From NCBI GenBank assembly GCA_965262875.1, contig OZ253569.1, positions 2,852,001 through 2,916,000 of the forward strand: DNA of 64,000 nt, read 5' to 3'. The stretch is from JBALVT01 sp965262875 (GTDB lineage Bacteria > Pseudomonadota > Gammaproteobacteria > Pseudomonadales > Halieaceae). Below are positions 26,786 to 35,148 of the stretch, in pieces. A model generated the notes under the pieces. That model saw nothing but the letters and a program-made list of their open reading frames with translations, searched no databases and was not told where the DNA came from. Within the stretch, counting starts at the first letter, position 1; each line of letters begins with the position of its first letter. The position numbers and the translations under genes were made by a program.

Positions 26786-28048
26786 ATGGATAATAAAAGT
26801 TTATTAGTGCCAGCACTAAGAGGAAGAATTGGAAGTTGGGCATTTTATAATGCGTTGATAACATGGGATGTGGCAGTTAAATATATAACTATCGCTGAAG
26901 ATATTGTCGAAAATAAAGAATTGTCGAAGATGATTCAAAGACAAGTTAGAAGTAATCGAAAAAAAGAAATTGCTAATTATATCCTGCAGCAAGATGAGCG
27001 ATTTTTTGGGTCGCTAGTGGCAGCAGTTTATAAAGGTAAGACAAAATGGCATCAACTGGGCGGATTTAAAGATAAATTGAATGGGCTTTCCATTCCAGCA
27101 ATTGAGTTGTCAGATGAAAGTTTTGGTTATTTGGAATTAACAGGTTGTGAAATTATATTTGCACTGGATGGTCAGCATCGCCTTGTGGGAATTGAAGATG
27201 CTCTGAAGAGGGATAAAGCTTTAGGATCAGAAAATTTAGGCGTTTTGTTTGTTGGGCATGAAAATACAAGCGAAGGTTTAAAAAGATCTAGACGTTTATT
27301 TACGACACTAAACAAAAAGGCTGTTCCTGTAAAAAAAGGCGAAATTATTGCACTCGATGAAGATGATGTTGCAGCAATACTTACCAGACGGCTGGTAGAA
27401 ACAGAATCGGATTTTAAAGAAGCGAAAATTTCATATGTCGCAAATAACAGAATGCCGGATAGAAATAATTATAGCTTTACTACAATAGGCGCGTTGTATG
27501 ATGCTGTTAGGATAATTATTACTACCATTAATAGGAATACTGATTATGGAATTCCGTATTCCCGAGATGATACAACTAAAAACAGACCTGCTAATGATAT
27601 GCTAGATCAATATTATAAATTGGTAAAAAGCTATTTGAAGTATTTAAAGCAATATTTTCCAGAATTTGATGAGTATTGTCAGTCAATAGATTATAAAGAC
27701 ATGTGTAATAGCCTTAGATGTGATAGTGGTGGACACATTCTCTTTAGACCGCAGGGGTTTTTAATAATTACAAAAACTATCGAGAAGTTAACTGGGCATT
27801 ACAGCTTGAGAAAGGCGGTGAAGTTGACTTCGAAATTACCTCATTTGTATCAGGACGATTTCTTTAGAATGCTAATTTGGAACCCAGTAGGCAAGACGGT
27901 AGTAACAAGAAACGAAATTTTGGTTAGAGATTTATTTTTATACGCTTTAGATTGTTTCCCAAAATCAAAAAATAAACAGCTACTGGATCGATATAGGCGA
28001 GTATTTTCTCAAGAAGAGAGGTTGCCTAACATATTGGATGCTAACTAA
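26786..28048 (+). CDS. DGQHR-domain protein (second DndB-like protein)
   Basis: This 420-aa protein has the DGQHR motif (residues 128-132, FALDGQHRLVGIEDAL) and the ParB/DndB-like fold region around it. A helical C-terminal half (KLVKSYLKYLKQYFPEFDEY) follows. DGQHR proteins are regularly encoded with Dnd genes. This one is distinct from the canonical DndB at 31930-33024, being longer and with a different N-terminus. It may recognise the modification or the recognition sequence for the upstream GIY-YIG nuclease; that pairing is inferred from the 1-nt spacing. Its stop codon overlaps the end of dndE by 8 nt in convergent orientation. Confidence 0.82.
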   Translation: MDNKSLLVPALRGRIGSWAFYNALITWDVAVKYITIAEDIVENKELSKMIQRQVRSNRKKEIANYILQQDERFFGSLVAAVYKGKTKWHQLGGFKDKLNGLSIPAIELSDESFGYLELTGCEIIFALDGQHRLVGIEDALKRDKALGSENLGVLFVGHENTSEGLKRSRRLFTTLNKKAVPVKKGEIIALDEDDVAAILTRRLVETESDFKEAKISYVANNRMPDRNNYSFTTIGALYDAVRIIITTINRNTDYGIPYSRDDTTKNRPANDMLDQYYKLVKSYLKYLKQYFPEFDEYCQSIDYKDMCNSLRCDSGGHILFRPQGFLIITKTIEKLTGHYSLRKAVKLTSKLPHLYQDDFFRMLIWNPVGKTVVTRNEILVRDLFLYALDCFPKSKNKQLLDRYRRVFSQEERLPNILDAN

Positions 28049-28391
28049 TCACGTCGAGTAAAGAATTGGTCGAGTTATTCAAGTAGGATATTCCTCTATG
28101 TAGATGCACTCTAAACCATAACGGCGCATCGTCTAATGGTAATTGATCGTCAATAAGACGCTGTTTAATGAGAGCTTCATAAATTCCCTCGTATTGACCT
28201 GCAAAGGTTTTCCATGTCATCTCAATATTACTGTCTGCCGGGATTTCTTCCTTGGGAGGAATTGAGGTCTCCGCAAGGGACGTGCAAAGTGCCCAGCGGC
28301 AAAGGGTATTCCATTGATCGATACCAGTTTTACGTTTTAATCGCGTAAGCTGCTGCTTGCCTTTTTCCGAAATACGAATAGTTTCTATCAT
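28041..28391 (-). CDS. dndE: DNA phosphorothioation protein DndE
   Basis: This 116-aa protein fits DndE. It begins IETIRISEKGKQQLTRLKRK and continues TGIDQWNTLCRWALCTSL, the conserved core of the family. DndE is a small tetrameric DNA-binding protein needed for DNA backbone sulfur modification; its preference for nicked DNA is known from other systems. It is the last gene of the dndBCDE operon and starts 11 nt after the dndD stop. Length is normal. It meets the DGQHR gene tail to tail with an 8-nt overlap, so the two transcripts converge with no intergenic terminator. Confidence 0.93.
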   Translation of the reverse strand: MIETIRISEKGKQQLTRLKRKTGIDQWNTLCRWALCTSLAETSIPPKEEIPADSNIEMTWKTFAGQYEGIYEALIKQRLIDDQLPLDDAPLWFRVHLHRGISYLNNSTNSLLDVIS

Positions 28392-28402
28392 CTGAATGGT
28401 CT

Positions 28403-30367
28403 CTAAAAGTAACCTGATGTAATGGTAGAGCTTTGTTGATGCTCTTGGTATTGGATATGATATTCCTTGCCAATGCTTTTTGATAAGTCGTTTCGGTATT
28501 CACAATCAATTTCAGTATCCGTTGATAGAAGAATGACTTGGTGGCTAGCATTAGGGAAGTAGTTGTTTACCAAGTGTGAACGATGTTCACTATCGAGCCT
28601 GCCAAGGGGGGTGTCAATAATGACAGGGAGTGGGCGTCCAGATGCCTTGGCAAGTCCCCACAAAATGGATATCGCTAGTAGTTGCCGTTCTCCAGCGGAC
28701 AGCCTTTTCGCAGGAATAATTTCGCCTTGTTGATTGATTACACTTAGCGTGAAATTTTCAGGGTTGATTTGTATGTCGTGTACAAGGTCATTTTTTCTAA
28801 TTAAGGCGGAAAAACTCTCTTTAACCAGGGCTTGCAGATGGCCGATATGCTTGTTTATAAGTGCTTTACGGTAGATAGCTAACGTTTGTTGAACCTCCTC
28901 CATATGCTCCAGAATACGTTTTTCACGGTGAGTTCTGAGTTGTTCGTCGTTAGTATTATGTAGTAATCGATCTATTTCGTGCTGTTTGCTATTGAGAGCC
29001 TTGACTATCTCATTGTAGTTTATTTGTAAGATTTTTAGTTCCCCCTGTGCTGTTTTGTGTTTATCTTCGGCGACCTGTAATGCTCGGAAAACACCTTTAA
29101 TCATATCTGCTTCTGGGATGGCGGATAGTTTTTTGTCACTTACTGCCAGTTCTTCGTTTATTTGTTCTTGTGCGAGTTTGAGATGTTTGGCTTCTTTTTT
29201 TTGATTTCCGAAAAATATTTTATTAAATTGAGATAGAACTTCAGGACGTATATTGAGTGGGGTTGCTTGTTTAGCTGATTCGGTTCGCTGGAACCTGTCG
29301 GCTGTGAGTAATCCACTCAGCAGGTCTATACTATACTTATCAGTGTTTTTTTCAGAAAATTGATTAATGATATTTAGGTCGCGCTGGCTCAATGTTGAAA
29401 TAATATCACGATTAATAAGTGCAGCGCTTTCATTTTTACTTTGTATTTGTGCGCGTTCAATGAGTGATTTTACCAACAGTAAAGGGGCTGGGCCTTCGGC
29501 GTATTTTCGAATATTATTTTCTAAGTATTTAAGTTTCTCTTGGTTATGATTGTGCTGATCTTCGATGAGTCTCCGCTGTACATATAATTCGCCACCATGT
29601 CTTTTGTAATCGCGTTTTACCCCAATAATTTGCCTTTTTAGGCTGTCTATTTCGCTAGATTTATTAGCTAATTTCTCATTATGGTGTTTGACTTGTTTCT
29701 CTATGTTTTCAACTTTTGTTTCTGTCTCTTCGATTATTTTCGCTAATTTTTTGTTGACTTGTTTAGTTCGTCTCCTTCGTTCAAGGCTGCGTAAGTCGTC
29801 ACGCAGTTTTTCGATGAGGTCCAGACCCAGCAGCGACATAATGCCGGTTTGAATAATATCTGCAGAGTTTTCCGGGTTGGCCAGTTTTTCTATTTGTTCA
29901 CCATCGAAGAAAAATAAGCCGGAGATATTGTTGGGAAAAAATTCATCGACGTATTCATACCATTGTTCTGACATGGCCAAGTCAAAAACCCCATCCTTAA
30001 TTACTTCCGTGGTTTCTTTAATGCCCTTTCCAGTACTTTCCCAAAACCTCTTAATACGATAGGTGGTTTCTTTGCTTTCGCTGTAGTGAATAAATTCTAG
30101 CTCCAGGGCAGCACCATCTTCAGGGTTGACGTGGTGGTTAATAGTTTCTTTCAAGTAGTCGTTATAACTCAATTCTCCTCGGTTAGAGCATTTGGAAAAT
30201 TTCCCGTAAAGTGTGAGCTGTAGAGCATCAAGAAATGTGGTTTTTCCGCCACCATTTAACCCACCAAAAAGAATGATTGGTCTTTTTGTACTCGTTGGTT
30301 TGAGGTCCACACAGTGCCGTCCCTTATAGATGCCAAAGTTATGCAGAACCATTTCGGTAAAAATCAT
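28403..30367 (-). CDS. dndD: DNA phosphorothioation ATPase DndD
   Basis: This 654-aa SMC-like ATPase has a Walker A GGLNGGGKTT (residues 35-44), a long central coiled-coil region, a signature motif LSAGERQLLAISILWGLA and a Walker B PVIIDTPLGRLDSEHR. These are the hallmarks of DndD, which works with DndC and DndE in placing the sulfur into the DNA backbone. No CxxC hook is seen, unlike the paralogue at 20866. It starts 13 nt after the dndC stop and ends 11 nt before the dndE start. Size is normal for the family. Confidence 0.95.
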   Translation of the reverse strand: MIFTEMVLHNFGIYKGRHCVDLKPTSTKRPIILFGGLNGGGKTTFLDALQLTLYGKFSKCSNRGELSYNDYLKETINHHVNPEDGAALELEFIHYSESKETTYRIKRFWESTGKGIKETTEVIKDGVFDLAMSEQWYEYVDEFFPNNISGLFFFDGEQIEKLANPENSADIIQTGIMSLLGLDLIEKLRDDLRSLERRRRTKQVNKKLAKIIEETETKVENIEKQVKHHNEKLANKSSEIDSLKRQIIGVKRDYKRHGGELYVQRRLIEDQHNHNQEKLKYLENNIRKYAEGPAPLLLVKSLIERAQIQSKNESAALINRDIISTLSQRDLNIINQFSEKNTDKYSIDLLSGLLTADRFQRTESAKQATPLNIRPEVLSQFNKIFFGNQKKEAKHLKLAQEQINEELAVSDKKLSAIPEADMIKGVFRALQVAEDKHKTAQGELKILQINYNEIVKALNSKQHEIDRLLHNTNDEQLRTHREKRILEHMEEVQQTLAIYRKALINKHIGHLQALVKESFSALIRKNDLVHDIQINPENFTLSVINQQGEIIPAKRLSAGERQLLAISILWGLAKASGRPLPVIIDTPLGRLDSEHRSHLVNNYFPNASHQVILLSTDTEIDCEYRNDLSKSIGKEYHIQYQEHQQSSTITSGYF

Positions 30368-30380
30368 ATTTATGCCTTGA

Positions 30381-31943
30381 TTAAGAATTCATAACATCGT
30401 CAAAAAGAAGGGAATTATCTTCTTGATCGTCAATACTGTCGCGAGTTTCTTTACGGATTTTAGCAAATTCCAATGCCTCTGTTTCGGTTTTAAAGGCGCA
30501 GCGCTCCAGGGTTTTGTCCAGGGTGTGAAACAAGCCACTACGGCGTACCATGGTTCGGTTTTGGTGTTCGATATGTAGAAGGTCTCTAATAAGTTCGTAG
30601 TGCAGTCCCTCAATATCGGCAGCTTGATTTTTACAGATTTCTTTAAGGAGGACCATGTCTTCTGCCTTAAAAGCGTGGCCTTCTTCAAGGCGCTTGCCGG
30701 GGTATGTTTCTCCGCAAGTTTTTTCGTAAATCCCGGGAAGGATATCTTCAATTTCGTGTTTTTCCATTATCCATATACGTCGAATTTCTTCTAAGTCTTC
30801 TAGTGTTACAAGTTTGAGCGCTTTAACCTCAGTAGGCCCGAGTCTGCGAGCGGCAATTTCCGCTTTTAAAACAGCGGCTAATAATTGGGCGCGGTATTCT
30901 TGTTTATAAGGGCCATGTACAAGCCGGTCATTGTGGAGGGTGAGCGAGCCATTCATGCGGCGAAAATCTCGATTTTTCCGCTCTGCATCGATTTTTTTGT
31001 TTTTCTTTTCAGTATTCGGATCTGTAATATCTAGCCATTTGGTACGTAGCTCCAGTAAAGGTAGCATCCATTCTTTTTCATCATCGTTTTGAATCATGGC
31101 GGCCATAGATTTATCTTCACCAACCATTGTGCAAACATAGCAACCAAAACGGCTATCGCCGCAGCTGGGCGTGCTAGTGTCTACAACTAAAGGGCACTCT
31201 CCATCAGAGGTGGCTCCCTGGTACATATTCAACAGCTCTTCATTTTTGAAGCTCCATGGATTTTTTTCTTGCATGAGGTATTGCCAGATATCATCGTCAT
31301 GCCAGTCAGATACAGGTGTATAAACCCAAACACGGTCAAGTTCCTTGTTTCTACTCAAAAGGTCTCGGGTGCTACCTTGCTCGTATTTTTTCATATTTGC
31401 AGCGCGTGATGCACTTTCTGCTTTTCGGGTGCCGAGTACCAAGATAGCTTCGCCGTTCGCCCTTACCATATTGGTTATGAAGTCATTTGACGGTGCTATT
31501 TTTAGCCTGCTAGTACACCAACGAAATTTTGGTCGGGGTGCCGGGTATCCTTTGCCGATTAAATTTACCCAAAATCGATCTTGCACTTCCGGTGTTAAGC
31601 GGTGGGGCTGGATGGGTAGATTGCCCTTTTCGGCAGACTTTTTCATTTGAGTGAGTGAACGCTCAACCCAAAGTGAGACGATAGGGTTTTCTACCAGGGT
31701 GTCGGTACTGATAACGTGTACCGGTTTGATGTGTTGTTCTTTTGGTAGAGTAGCAATTGCATTCCAGATAAGCTGAAGTATGGCAGTTGAGTCTTTCCCG
31801 CCGCTATAGCCGATTACCCATGGGATTTCATCTGAAAGATAGAGCTCCTGAGTTTGTTTGATAAGATTGCCAATCGTTTTTTTATAACCGAGTTTTTTGA
31901 AAACTGTTTTTCTGTCGGATGCGATATTGCTAGCCATGTTCAC
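30381..31943 (-). CDS. dndC: DNA phosphorothioation sulfurtransferase DndC
   Basis: This 520-aa PAPS-reductase-superfamily protein carries the PP-loop SGGKDS (47-52). Four cysteines (C250, C261, C268, C271; spacing C-x10-C-x6-C-x2-C) bind a 4Fe-4S cluster in known DndC proteins; a further C143 lies in RWCTSRL. DndC takes sulfur from the desulfurase and activates it for incorporation into DNA. The stop of dndB overlaps its start by 14 nt, so the two are coupled. Length is normal and all motifs look intact. Confidence 0.97.
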   Translation of the reverse strand: MNMASNIASDRKTVFKKLGYKKTIGNLIKQTQELYLSDEIPWVIGYSGGKDSTAILQLIWNAIATLPKEQHIKPVHVISTDTLVENPIVSLWVERSLTQMKKSAEKGNLPIQPHRLTPEVQDRFWVNLIGKGYPAPRPKFRWCTSRLKIAPSNDFITNMVRANGEAILVLGTRKAESASRAANMKKYEQGSTRDLLSRNKELDRVWVYTPVSDWHDDDIWQYLMQEKNPWSFKNEELLNMYQGATSDGECPLVVDTSTPSCGDSRFGCYVCTMVGEDKSMAAMIQNDDEKEWMLPLLELRTKWLDITDPNTEKKNKKIDAERKNRDFRRMNGSLTLHNDRLVHGPYKQEYRAQLLAAVLKAEIAARRLGPTEVKALKLVTLEDLEEIRRIWIMEKHEIEDILPGIYEKTCGETYPGKRLEEGHAFKAEDMVLLKEICKNQAADIEGLHYELIRDLLHIEHQNRTMVRRSGLFHTLDKTLERCAFKTETEALEFAKIRKETRDSIDDQEDNSLLFDDVMNS

Positions 31944-33024
31944 CTCGCTTAAAGGCGTCTTCTATGTGTTGTTCTTCAGGCGATAATTCAATATCTAGTT
32001 GTCCCTTCAAATAATTGGCAGAAAGGGCAACATTCTTGTTACCTCTTTGGATGCCACCACCAATCATAGCTCGACCTTCCCATACTTTGCTGTTAGTGCG
32101 CTTCCAGTTTATTTTACTGAGTAGCTTTAATCGTTTCTTCTGTTCTGCCTTCGGTAGTTTCAATATAGCGTTGCCTAGAACGCCCATAGCCTGCAATAAG
32201 ATGGCATGGCAGTGGACAAAGTCTTGACGGATTTCGCCAGAGGTGATTTTAGAGTCTTTCACCAATGTCCACTCCTTGATGTGCTTCCCTAATTCGTTCC
32301 AATATTGAATAGATAGGTTTTTCGCTTCCTCGCTGCTCTTTAGCTCTAGACTATTTAACAGTGCATTGTTAGCGTAATGGATTGCACTGAGGGTAAATAG
32401 CTTACGTGAGCGCTGACCAAAGCTCGATTTTTCCATTTCAACAAGATCGCCAAAAGTATTCGATTTAATAATTACCATTTTAGTGATTTGCGCATCATCG
32501 TCTCTATGATCGTAGAGCAACCCTAATGACTTACTGGGGCGTACAGCATAGCGGTTGAGATCGGCAAACATTTGTTGGCATCGCTTTAGCCCTCTATCGA
32601 TAAAAAATACAACAGAAATGTTTTCGTCACCAAGTCTAGGCTCCTTCTTAAGGGCATCCGCGATTGCTACGCTTCGGTGTTGACCGTCGTTAATAATGAG
32701 TTGAGAGTTCATGTCTATCTTGAGTGTACCTATTCGGCTAATTTCACCTTCGTCCCCAAAAGGTTCAAAGTGTACTTTGCCATCAATGGAAGCTGTGATA
32801 GCGGAGAAAACGTAGCTTTTTTTGTTGTCGACCAGATATTGTGACATAACGGGTATGCGAGAATGATTAAGCGTGCGTTGAGCCCTTAGCTCTGGGCGAA
32901 GCTCTTCGTCATCAAAAATAAAAAGTTTGGAGATAAGCTTTAGGGGACACATAGAAGCATAGTATTCTCTACCTGCTTGAATACCACGGATGGCAGGGAA
33001 TACATACTCAAAGGAAGTATCCAT
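31930..33024 (-). CDS. dndB: DNA phosphorothioation regulator DndB
   Basis: This 364-aa protein has the DGQHR motif at 113-117 (INDGQHRSVAIADAL) and the N-terminal IRGIQAGREYYASMCPLKLI stretch typical of DndB. DndB limits the frequency of modification and represses dnd transcription in Salmonella. It is the first gene of the operon, and the 26-nt palindrome at 33050-33075 lies 25 bp upstream of its ATG at 33024. The gene overlaps dndC by 14 nt. Length and motif are normal. It should not be confused with the second DGQHR protein at 26786. Confidence 0.94.
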   Translation of the reverse strand: MDTSFEYVFPAIRGIQAGREYYASMCPLKLISKLFIFDDEELRPELRAQRTLNHSRIPVMSQYLVDNKKSYVFSAITASIDGKVHFEPFGDEGEISRIGTLKIDMNSQLIINDGQHRSVAIADALKKEPRLGDENISVVFFIDRGLKRCQQMFADLNRYAVRPSKSLGLLYDHRDDDAQITKMVIIKSNTFGDLVEMEKSSFGQRSRKLFTLSAIHYANNALLNSLELKSSEEAKNLSIQYWNELGKHIKEWTLVKDSKITSGEIRQDFVHCHAILLQAMGVLGNAILKLPKAEQKKRLKLLSKINWKRTNSKVWEGRAMIGGGIQRGNKNVALSANYLKGQLDIELSPEEQHIEDAFKRGEHG

Positions 33025-33049
33025 TTACTTGTATCTCCTGTGTTATCTA

Positions 33050-33075
33050 TTGTTCGTATGTTAACATACGAACAA
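33050..33075. promoter_or_regulatory. 26-nt perfect palindrome between dndB and dndA (operator candidate)
   Basis: Each arm reads TTGTTCGTATGTT and pairs perfectly with its complement in the other arm. An extra partial copy (ATACGAACAA) lies at 33094-33103 on the dndA side. The spacing inside the 94-bp divergent promoter region fits a dimeric repressor covering both promoters. DndB is the likeliest binder, by analogy with its reported role as repressor of the dnd operon. No other local regulator gene is seen. Confidence 0.7.
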
Positions 33076-33118
33076 TTCTATTCTTTTGAGAATATACGAA
33101 CAAGGTTTTTTTGAAAAA

Positions 33119-34243
33119 ATGGCAATTTATTTGGATTGTAATGCGACCGCGCCAATGGAACCAGAGGTGGCGGTGTTGGTGCGTCACTATATGGAGGAGG
33201 AATTCGGCAATTCTGGAAGCCGAACCCATGAGTACGGTGCCGTGGCAAAAAGGGCTGTTGAAACAGCTCGCCAGCAGGTAGGCGAAGTCGTAGATGCGCA
33301 AAAAGATGAAGTAATATTTACTAGTGGAGCGACCGAAAGTAATAATTTGGCAATATTGGGCTTATCGACAGCCCTAAAAAAGCAGGGTAAAACGCATATT
33401 ATTACTTCCGAAATAGAGCATAAGGCGGTATTGGAACCTTGTGCCACACTGGAGGAGCAGGGCTTCAATGTAATTTATTTGAAACCGGCTGCAGGTGGAG
33501 CGGTTTCCGTAGATCAAGTTAACGATGCTGTAACGAATAAGACAGGATTGATTAGCATTATGTACGTTAACAATGAGACCGGTGTAATTCAGCCTATTGG
33601 GGAGATAGCTGATTCTTTAGAGGCGAGTGATGTTTATTTTCACGTTGATGCAGCGCAAGGTTTCGGAAAATTGCTTGAACCACTTCAGCATGGACGAATT
33701 GATTTAATCAGTGTTAGCTCGCATAAAATCTATGGCCCTAAAGGTGTGGGCGCCTTGATAACACGGCGTCGGTCGTATAAACGGCCACCGATCAAGCCGC
33801 TGACCTACGGTGGGGGACAAGAAAAAGGTCTTCGTCCTGGTACACTACCCGTGCCTTTGATTGCTGGTTTTGGGTTGTCCTCAAAGTTGGCTAAAGCAAA
33901 TAATCAAGTGTGGTTGGCTCACTGTGAAGTTTTAAAACAGCAGGCTATACAAGCTTTTGAGAAATTAGAGGCAATGTTTCACGGGGTGAATACGTTGCCA
34001 AATGTGGTAAATATTTCTGTGCCAGATGTTAATTCAGAAGCGGCTATTGTTGCCCTCAAGGGGGTTGCGGCGATATCGAATGGTTCGGCTTGCACATCCA
34101 GCAGTTACACTGCCAGCCATGTCCTAGAGGCTATGGGATTAAATGAGGAAGAAATTAAAGGCGCGTTGAGGATATCTTGGTGCCATATGACTGATAATGT
34201 ACCTTGGGAAGAAATTGTGGTCAGGCTGCAGTCACTTAGGTAG
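33119..34243 (+). CDS. dndA: Cysteine desulfurase DndA (IscS-like)
   Basis: This 374-aa PLP enzyme starts at ATG 33119 (MAIYLDCNATAPMEPEV). A longer frame from 33086 is open but its extra 11 residues are not family-like. The Schiff-base lysine is K203 in SSHKIYGPKG, and the catalytic Cys is C325 in SNGSACTSSS, within the region typical of IscS-type enzymes. It liberates sulfur from cysteine for DndC. It is divergently transcribed from dndB across the palindrome, a common arrangement where iscS substitutes for dndA. Size is slightly below classic IscS. No sign of damage. Confidence 0.93.
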   Translation: MAIYLDCNATAPMEPEVAVLVRHYMEEEFGNSGSRTHEYGAVAKRAVETARQQVGEVVDAQKDEVIFTSGATESNNLAILGLSTALKKQGKTHIITSEIEHKAVLEPCATLEEQGFNVIYLKPAAGGAVSVDQVNDAVTNKTGLISIMYVNNETGVIQPIGEIADSLEASDVYFHVDAAQGFGKLLEPLQHGRIDLISVSSHKIYGPKGVGALITRRRSYKRPPIKPLTYGGGQEKGLRPGTLPVPLIAGFGLSSKLAKANNQVWLAHCEVLKQQAIQAFEKLEAMFHGVNTLPNVVNISVPDVNSEAAIVALKGVAAISNGSACTSSSYTASHVLEAMGLNEEEIKGALRISWCHMTDNVPWEEIVVRLQSLR

Positions 34244-34536
34244 GAAGTCGGTTTATCAAGCAGAGGCTTTGGTTCGAACTCATCGACGTAGTTGAAGAAA
34301 TCGATGGCTTGTTCCCGCATTTTTATCTTCAGTCTTTCTGTTAACAGTGGCCATCTTTAGCCCAATCGTCATAGATCATGGGAGGGCGCGGCAAACTTTT
34401 TGCCGCTTTATGTCAAGTTTTTTCGCACACTTTGCGCGATAATCTTCCTCCCCAGACTCTAAACTCTAGTAATTATTAACAACAAGCTAAAAACTCCATT
34501 TTCCGACAAACCCATCATCAGGCTGACTTTCCCGCG
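34244..34536. other. Region between dndA and the 182-bp repeat: no gene seen
   Basis: The 293 bp after dndA contain no frame that I can support and no clear hairpin terminator with a T run. They are low in coding features and separate the Dnd operons from the repeat. Confidence 0.6.
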
Positions 34537-34718
34537 TTGAACAGGCGCCTTGACTGGCTTGTGCAGTTTTATTGAACCACCTCATAAGGCTTTTTGAGCA
34601 AACAAAATTTTTGAGTAAACCTCTGGGCACTATCTGCTATGATGGCCAGCGATACGGCTTGAAAAAGGGATTCACCGGCTCTTGAAGCAGCGGTGCTACT
34701 TTGTCTGGAGATTTGGGC
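34537..34718. repeat. 182-bp direct repeat, right copy
   Basis: It is the same 182 bp as 18311-18492, in the same orientation. It ends at the sequence GGTATTAATCC, which is repeated at 34815-34828. Beyond it lies the IS21-type unit. It brackets the Dnd island (18.3-34.7 kb) with the left copy, so it is either an integration or duplication scar, or the relic of the same mobile-element end on both sides. Confidence 0.85.
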
Positions 34719-34956
34719 GGTATTAATCCTTGTAGTGAGATTTTGGCATCCGGCACAGGCAACTGTCGATTGCCAGCAGCCGGGACCTTGTAGTAGATTG
34801 AGCAAAATCAGGGGGTATTAATCCTTCCTATACTCAGACTAATGAATATGCAACCGACTGGTGTTAGCGCCACAGTAAACCCGCAGTTATTTGCCGCAGA
34901 ATAAAAGAACGACAAAGAGGCGACAGTGATCCGGCTTAACTCCAATCGATCACAGG

Positions 34957-35148
34957 CTAGAACGGCAGCTCATGATTTACCTCGACACTGTCTGTGTACT
35001 CTTGTTGCTCAATCCGGATCTCCTCGTACAGTTGCGCAATCTCATCACCATAGTGATCCCACAGTACCGATCTCAGGTCGCCGAGCAGCTGATAAATACA
35101 ATCGGCTTGTTCAGCCGTCCAGTAGGTTGTGATTTTTAAGGTTTTCAT
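34957..35148 (-). CDS. Small IS21-associated protein
   Basis: This 63-aa protein begins MKTLKITTYWTAEQADCIYQ. Its stretch LGDLRSVLWDHYGDEIAQLY and its position directly downstream of istB (4-nt overlap) are typical of the small third gene found in some IS21-like units, of unknown role. It is not a recognised catalytic protein. Same strand as istA and istB, so it is part of that transcription unit. Confidence 0.55.
   Translation of the reverse strand: MKTLKITTYWTAEQADCIYQLLGDLRSVLWDHYGDEIAQLYEEIRIEQQEYTDSVEVNHELPF

Noticed and set aside
18567..34243. DptFGH restriction genes of the classic Dnd system
   Set aside because: None of the proteins in the island shows the expected DptF, DptG or DptH features; the accessory genes belong to other families.
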